DNA of 64,000 nt. It comes from Siphonodentalium dalli (lineage: Eukaryota; Mollusca; Scaphopoda; Gadilida; Siphonodentaliidae). The stretch lies in the NCBI GenBank assembly GCA_032622095.1, contig CP136062.1, positions 1,674,001 through 1,738,000 on the forward strand. Direction: 5' to 3'. The position numbers were made by a program, and so were the translations under genes. Shown here piece by piece: positions 57,121 to 64,000 of this stretch; within the stretch, counting starts at the first letter, position 1; each line of letters starts with the position of its first letter. Under the pieces are notes generated by a model. That model saw only the letters and a list, made by a program, of their open reading frames with translations, did not search any database and had not been told where the DNA came from.

Positions 57121-58263
57121 TATTATCAGTGTCTACCCAGACGAGGTCACACGGTGTGACGTGTCAAATGCACTATCTGTCTGAGACTGAATGATTCGAA
57201 GTTAAAAATACATTTCTATGTACCGGTATGGCTTATGACGTCACATAAATTCCTCGAAAATCAAATCAAGACCACGTAACCGGGAGATGTTGATATTTAT
57301 TCTGTCAGCTTGGAATCTGAGTATTAAATTGATTCCTTATTAATTATTATGAATTACATTTAATATAGGAGCATGTAGAATATAAAACATAGTGTGTAAC
57401 ATTCACTTGTGCTTATGGATAGTGGATTAAGCAGTGTTAAACTATCAAAGAGATTCACTGGAGATCGATCGTGAGTAAACAAATTCAATTTACGCGGCAT
57501 TTATGAATGTATTTCCGCTGTTTATTTTATCTTGATAGAAACCGCGCGCCTGGCCAAAACCCAGCGAGCGGGACTCTGCGCGCCTACATTTTCTAAAAAT
57601 GAAAGTCTGCCCGTATACATGTATGTGTACATGTACATATGTACATGTAATAAGTAATCATTTAGAAATAACAGTTACCAAATTATGAAAGTTTCCTCAA
57701 TAATATCCTAATAGTATACATGTAGAATAATTATCATATTAAGAATGCGTTATTTTCCGCAAAACACTTTGTGTGAGCGGAGCGTTTGTATATATACAGC
57801 ATGTAAATAGTGAGCGATAAGCAAAACACCGTGGTGATTGATTAGGTTGAGAGTGATTCATGGTGACCCATTCAACACCAAAATCGGAGATTTAGCTTAT
57901 TAAATGGCTATACCGGTAATGCGGTATGTTGTAAATAAGTTCATGATTCCACTGAATTGTAGGGGCTATGAATCATTGCTGCCTTATCGTAGCGAAAATT
58001 TGATATAACCCTTTCTTTACTAAATGGATTCTCCCACCAAGTAAAAAAGAATTTATTTGAATTATCTATTATTCATTCAGAGGGGTGTTCAGGAAATGCA
58101 AGCAGATGACAACAGACTAACAGATAATACATACATGTACATGTGTAGAAGGATATCTATTAATTGGTTGGAAATGTTCAGAAAAGTTCAACAAACGACT
58201 TTATCTGAACACTTCCCACAACATCTACTTGTCAATAAGCATTTAGTAAATGAAGGGTTAATA
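57121..58263 (+). repeat. Repeat B copy 2, uninterrupted
   Basis: 1143 bp, from TATTATCAGTGTC to GGGTTAATA. It has single CCGG (57223-57226) and CATT (57357-57360) where copy 1 carries the Ginger and Gypsy elements, so it is an in-window empty site for both. Ends TATTA..TAATA may be short inverted ends or TA-type targets. No coding domain. Confidence 0.9.
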
Positions 58264-59392
58264 TATGATTCTCAATAGAACTAGAGGTGGGCGGTCCCCA
58301 AGCCTGAATTTAGTGTGGCTGACATTTGTGGAATGAGGTCCCCAGAGGGCTAGCATCACCAAATTCACCCTCTGGGAACCTCATTCAGCTTAGGCCTCTC
58401 TGTATGGGAGGCATTGGGTCAGATTCCACAGTTGAAGTTGGTAATGTTCAGCCATTAATTACTTTGATTATGCGATTTAACTTGGATTAAATTAAATTTT
58501 AATTGGAAATACCCATGATCAGTGTGTTGGTGAACTGCTTGGTGAACTTTCAAGCACCGTACATCTATAAAATGGCTTTGTTGATGTCAAATGATCCAAT
58601 ATTCCCAATATTCAATAAATTGTGACCTACAAAACTTGAAAATATAAGGGTACACATAACATAACTTGCTGAATGCTGATATAAGCCCAAGTTGCCAGGA
58701 AATGATATGGGGGCCATTGGTTCATTTCTAGCACCTTTTATATGCTTCAGAACAACCAGACAGCCCCCATTTTAGGTTTACTTTAAAAAGTACCCCCAAT
58801 AGTCACAAGGGGGTACCCCCCACCCCCTCACTCAAACCTATCACATCTGTCCCCCAAAATGTCACCAAATTAGCCTAATCTAAAGGCGTGAAATAACGGT
58901 GGTATTTCTAACAAAATTTCATATACATGTATATGCAGTGGGGGTCTACTCGGTGTTGAGTGTTTTGATTATCGCATACTCATTGCATACATGTAGATGT
59001 ACTGTTTGTTTACATAAGATGACGTTTGCTTACATACAATGTAACACAAAGTACTAACATAACAACATGCTGAAATTAATGTGATACATGTATTTATGAT
59101 TGTTATAAGAACAGGGTTTGTTTATAATATTAATTCTGTTTATGGCGGTTTTAACGGATGTTTTAACAGCTATACCCAGCGCCAACACTTACCCAATCTT
59201 TAAAAAGATCCTCATGGACATACTAGTATATCATAATTTTCTTCAACGTCTGGTGTGACAACCCGCTAATACCTGTAGGGCTGTAGACCGTGTATCATAA
59301 CCTAACGGCATGTATCGTAACTCCACCGCAGTGACCGTTTCCATACTGCTGTCATTGCCAATTCATTAAAAGCGACACATCACATATTCATT
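58264..59392. other. Gene-free stretch
   Basis: A good hairpin pairs GAATGAGGTCCCCAGAGGG (58331-58349) with CCCTCTGGGAACCTCATTC (58368-58386). The rest has no recognised repeat or domain. Confidence 0.45.
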
Positions 59393-62300
59393 ATTAGCTC
59401 AACGACGTCCATGTGTGCGTGTGTGTGTCCGTCAACAATTTCCTTTGGCGCGGGCTACAGGTCGTACCTTTGGTCTGATCTTTATCAAATTTGTCATGAA
59501 TGTTGACATTGACATGTAGATGGGAACAGGTCATTTTGGGTCATTGGCCAAAAATCATGGCGGCTGACAGCCATCTTGGATTTCAAAATTAAATCGATTG
59601 GCGTGGTCTACATGTCTTACTGTTTGTCTGATCATCATGAAATTTATCATGGATGTTAACGAGTCATTTTGTGGTTGTTCCACGGTCCACCAAAAAACAT
59701 GGCTGCCAGCAGCCATCTTTGATTTTACTCTTTGCATGACTAAATCCTTTGGCGCGGGCTACAGGTCGTAGCTTTGGTAGGATCTTCATGAAATTTGTCA
59801 TGGATGTTAACAATGACATGTAGATGGGAAAGAATTATTTTGGGGTCATTCGGCCAAAAAACATGGCCGCTGTCAGCCATCTTGGATTTCAAAATTAAAT
59901 CGATTCGAGTGGTCTACAGGTCATACTGTTCGTCTGATTATCATGAAATTTGTCATGGATGTTAATAATGACAGGCAGATGGGAACGAGCCATTTTGGGG
60001 TCGTTCGGCCAAAAAAACATGGCCGCCAGCAGCCATCTTGGATTTTACTCTTTGCATGACTAAATCCTCTGGCGCGGGCTACAGGTCTTAGCTTTGGTCG
60101 GATCTTCATGAAATTTGTCATTGGTGTTAACAATGACATGTAGATGGGAACGAGCTGTTTTGTGGTCATTCGGCCAAAATACATCTTGGATTTTACTCTT
60201 TGCTTGACTAAATCCTTCAGCACAGGCTCTAGGTTGTACATTTGGTCATATCATTATGATATTTGTCATCGCTATTGACATGTAGATGACATTGACATGT
60301 AGATGTGAACGAGTCATTTTGCGGTAGTTTGACCAAAAAACATGGCCACCAGCAGACATCTTGGATTTTACTCTTTGCCATGGCTTTGTCGTCCGTCGTC
60401 CGTGTGTGCGTGTGTGCGTGTGTACGTAAGGCGTCAACAATAGAGGCTACAGGTCGTACCTTTGATCGGATCATTATGAAATTTGTCATAGCTGTTGACA
60501 TCAACATTTGTACCGGAATTATTCATTTTGGGGTCATTCGAAAAAAAAACATGGCCGCCAGCGGCCATCTTAGATTTCAAAATTCAATCCATTAGCACGG
60601 GCTACAGGCCGTACTGTTCGTCTGATCGTCATGAAATTTGTTATGGATGTTAATATTGACATGTAGATGGGAACGAGTAATTTTGGGGTCATTCGGCCAA
60701 AAAACATGGCCGCCAGCAGCCAACTTGGATTTTACTCTTTGTATGACTAAATCCTTCAGCACAGGCTCTAGGTCGTACCTTTAGTCTGATAATCATGAAA
60801 TTTGTCATGGCTGTTAAAATTGGAATGTAGATGGGAACGAGTTATTTTGGGGTCATTCGGACAAAAAACATGGCCGCCAGTGCCATCTTTGTTTTTAAAA
60901 TTCAATCAATTAGCACGGGCCACAGGTCGCACTGTTCGTCTGATCATCATGAAATTTGTCATGGATGTTAATATTGACATGTAGATGGGAACGAGTTATT
61001 TTGGGGTCATTCGGCCCAAAAACATGGCCGCCAGCAGCCATCTTGTATTTTACTCTTTGAATGACTAAATTCTTTAGCATGGGCTACAGGTCGTACCTTT
61101 TGTCTGATCATCATAAAATTTGTCTTGAATGTTAATAATCACATGTAGATGGGAACGAGTCATTTTGGGGTCATTCGGCCGAAAAACATGGCCGACAGCA
61201 GCCATCTTGGATTTTACTCTTTGTATGACTAAATCTTTTAGCACGGGCTACAGGTCGTACCTTTAGTCTGATCATCCTAAAATTTGTCATGGCTGTTGAT
61301 ATTGGAATGTAGATGGGAACGAGTCATTTTGGGGTCATTCGGACAAAAAAAATGGCCGCCAGCGGCCATCATGGATTTCAAAATTTAATCCATTAGCATG
61401 GGCCACAGGTCGCACTGTTTGTCTGATCATCATGAAATTTGTCATGGATGTTAATATTGACATTTAGATGGGAACGAGTCATTTTGGTGTCATTCGGCGC
61501 GAAAACATGGCCGCCAGCAGCCATCTTCGATTTTACTCTTTGTATGACTAAATCCTTTAGCACGGGCTACAGGTCGTACCTTTAGTCAGATCATCATAAA
61601 ATTTGTCATGGATGTTAACAATGAAATGTAGATGGGAATGAGTCATTTTTGGGTTATTCGGGCAAAAAACATGGCCGCCAGCAGCCATCTTGGATTTTAC
61701 TTTTTGTATGACTAAATCCTTTAGCACGGGCTACAGGTCGTACCTTTAGTCTGATAATCATGAAATTTGTCATGGCTGTTAAAATTGGAATGTAGATAGG
61801 AACTAGTCATTTTGGGGTCATTCGGACAAAAAACATGGCCGCCAGTGGCCATCTTTGTTTTCAAAATTCAATCCATTAGCACGGGCCACAGGTCGCACTG
61901 TTCATCTGATCATCATGAAATTTGTCATGGATGTTAATATTGACATGTAGATGGGAACGAGTTATTTTGGGGTCATTCGGCCAAAAAACATGGCCGCCAG
62001 CAGCCGTCTTGGATTTTACTCTTTGCATGACTAAATCCTTTAGCACGGGCTACAGGTCCTACTTTTAGTCTGATCATCATAAAATTTGTCATTAATGTTA
62101 ATAATCATATTTAGATGGGAACGAGTCATTTTGGGGTCATTCGGACAAAAAACATGGCCGCCAGTGGCCATCTTTGTTTTCAAAATTCAATCCATTAGCA
62201 CGGGCCACAGGTCGCACTGTTCATCTGATCATCATAAAATTTGTCATGGCTGTTGATATTGGAATGTAGATGGGAACGAGTCATTTTGGGGTCATTCGGA

Positions 62301-63750
62301 CAAAAAACATGGCCGCCAGTGTCCATCTTGGATTTTACTCTTTGTATGACTAAATCCTTTAGCACGGGCTACAGGTCGTACCTTTAGTCTGATCATCATA
62401 AAAAAATTCATGGCTCTTGAAATTGGAATGTAAATGGGAACGAGTCATTTTGGGGTCATTCGGACAAAAAACATGGCCGCTAGCAGCCATCTTGGATTTT
62501 AAAATTTAATCCATTAGCACGGGCCACAGGTCGTACTGTTCGTCTGATCATCATGAAATTTGTCATGGATGTTAACAATGACATTTAGATGGGAACGAGT
62601 AATTTTGGGGTCATTTGGCCAAAAACATGGGCGCCAGCAGCCATCTTGGATTTTACTCTTTGTATGACTAAATCCTTTAGCACGGGCTACAGGTTGTATC
62701 TTTTGTCTGATCATCATAAAATTTGTCATGAATGTTAATAATGACATGTAGATGGGAACGAGTCATTTTGGAGTCATTTGGCCAAAAAACATGGCCGCCA
62801 GCAGCCAACTTGGATTTTACTCTTTGTATGACTAAATCCTTTACCACGGGCTACATGTCGTACCTTTAGTCTGATTTCGGGGTCATTCGGACAAAAAACA
62901 TGACCGCCAGCGGCCATCTTGGATTTCAAAATTTAATCCATTAGCACGGGCCACAGGTCGTACCTTTAGTCTGATCGTCATAAAATTTGTCATTGATGTT
63001 AACGATGACATGTAGATGGGAACGACTCATTTTGCGGTCATTCGGCTGAATACATGGCCGCCAGCAGCCATCTTGGATTTTAATTTTCTCTTCATGTCTA
63101 TAAACTAGTATTAGACATTCAACTTTCCACATTCCTAATCGCTCCATTGACTGTAATATATTAAATTATTCCCTTTCCAAGTTGAGCTACAGTGTCATTG
63201 ACACTTTCATTAAATTTGTCATGGATGTTAAAATGGACATGTAGATGGGAAATGAGTAATTTTGGGGTTGTTCGGCCAAAAACATGGCCGCCAGCAGCCA
63301 TCTTGGATTATACTCTTTGCATGACTAAATTCTTTGTCAAGGGCTACAAGTCGAATCTTTGGTCCAATCATCATGAGATTTGTAATGGATGTTAACAATT
63401 ACATGTAGATGGGAAAAGGTTCATTTTGAATTCAACCAAGAAACCTGGTCGCCAGCAGCCATCTTGTATTTTACTCTATACAGGACTAAATCCTTTGACA
63501 CGGGCTACAGGTCGTATCTTTTGTCGGATCAACGTGAAATTTGTGAAGGATGTTAACAATGACATGTAAATAGGAAGGAGTCTTTTTGTGTCATTTGGCA
63601 AAAAACGATGGCTGTCGCGGCCATCTTGGATTTTAATCTTTGCATAACTAGGCCTTTCAACTTTCCACATTCCTAATCGCTCCAGTAACTGTAACACATG
63701 AAATTATTCCCTTTACTCATTGAGCTACAGTGTCATTGACACTTTCATAA
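59393..63750 (-). mobile_element. Pearl-like element P3, long inverted array
   Basis: The same family as P1 and P2 on the minus strand. The plus-strand left edge 'ttattagctcaacgacgtcc' with a (TG)n tract corresponds to the P1/P2 right end. About 26 core units of ~160 bp follow, alternating 'ttttactctttgtatgactaaatcc' and 'tttcaaaatttaatccattagc' sub-types as a ~320 bp dimer. The terminal block 'aactttccacattcctaatcgctcc..gagctacagtgtcattgacactttcat' occurs twice, at 63118-63210 and 63656-63750, with three more cores between. GTGTCATTGACAC in it is palindromic. A second CA/TG tract with 'gtcgtccgtcgtccgtgtgtgcg' near 60385-60425 marks another inner edge. All frames here are spurious. Confidence 0.8.
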
Positions 63751-64000
63751 TTACATTGCAGTCAATTCACATTTTCAGCTGCATATACATGTATACCGGT
63801 ATGTGAACCAATTTATCATTACAGAAATTGCAAATTCATCGTTGATTCCATCATCTCAACATTTCATTAAAGTGAGACTTTATGTTCACACATCGATTCA
63901 TTCAGGCAACATTTTTTTCCCATTTCTACACTGGTCATTGCATTGATGTCTTCAATGGGGATAATCTATAATTATCTATGTATATCATTGTTAACTATTA
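63751..64000. other. AT-rich end of window
   Basis: No feature beyond a TACATGTATACCGGTA word (about 63785). Nothing else seen. Confidence 0.4.

Noticed and set aside
53749..58263. B copies as LTRs of an element with A as its body
   Set aside because: B lacks TG..CA ends, no primer site or polypurine tract is visible at the joins, and the outer flanks do not show a shared duplication.
59555..63697. Frames with 'KSKMAAGSHVFW'-like peptides on the minus strand
   Set aside because: Translation of the same pearl core; no gene.

Overview
This window is AT-rich animal nuclear DNA made almost wholly of mobile elements. I found no host protein gene, rRNA, tRNA or CRISPR array that I can support. 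Introns with GT..AG borders, a Ty3/Gypsy element, a Ginger-type DNA transposon, MITEs and 'pearl-like' elements built from ~160 bp tandem cores point to a marine lophotrochozoan, most likely a bivalve mollusc. The organism is inferred from repeat style and the many TACATGTA words, not from a marker gene.

Layout. 1-27570 is a mosaic: a Helitron-like 3' end (658-1162), repeat A copy 1 (1163-3926), a pearl-like array (6901-8684), a hAT-like element (10743-11292), degenerate minisatellites (12500-15640), a second pearl-like array (17741-20345) split by a 1 kb TIR element (18381-19424), a 406 bp MITE (21173-21578), and a four-deep nest of transposons (about 22680-26006).

The main object is a 15.7 kb DNA transposon at 27677-43411. 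It has TGTAACA...TGTTACA ends and CCGG target duplications. One spliced minus-strand gene (six exons, 41534-32917) encodes a Gypsy-like integrase with an HHCC finger, D,D35E core and GPY motif, joined in frame to a Ulp1-type cysteine protease. This combination is the published signature of the Ginger1 group. Its inverted ends have grown into satellite arrays: about 20 units of ~168 bp on the left and about 7 inverted units on the right. The gene carries two in-frame stops in this copy.

At 43550-53744 lies a young 10.2 kb Ty3/Gypsy LTR retrotransposon on the minus strand. It has ~1.06-1.11 kb LTRs, CATT duplications, a polypurine tract, a candidate primer site, a nucleocapsid-protease frame and a pol frame broken by a TGA and a 4 bp duplication. 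No env and no recognisable capsid region are visible.

Both big elements sit inside one copy of a 1.14 kb repeat (B). A second B copy at 57121-58263 lacks both insertions, so it gives an exact empty site for each. Between the two B copies is repeat A copy 2 (54646-57120). The right end (59393-63750) is a long inverted pearl-like array of about 26 units.

The genes here work only for their own elements: integrase/transposase plus SUMO-protease-like domain for the Ginger element; nucleocapsid, protease, RT, RNase H and integrase for the Gypsy element.
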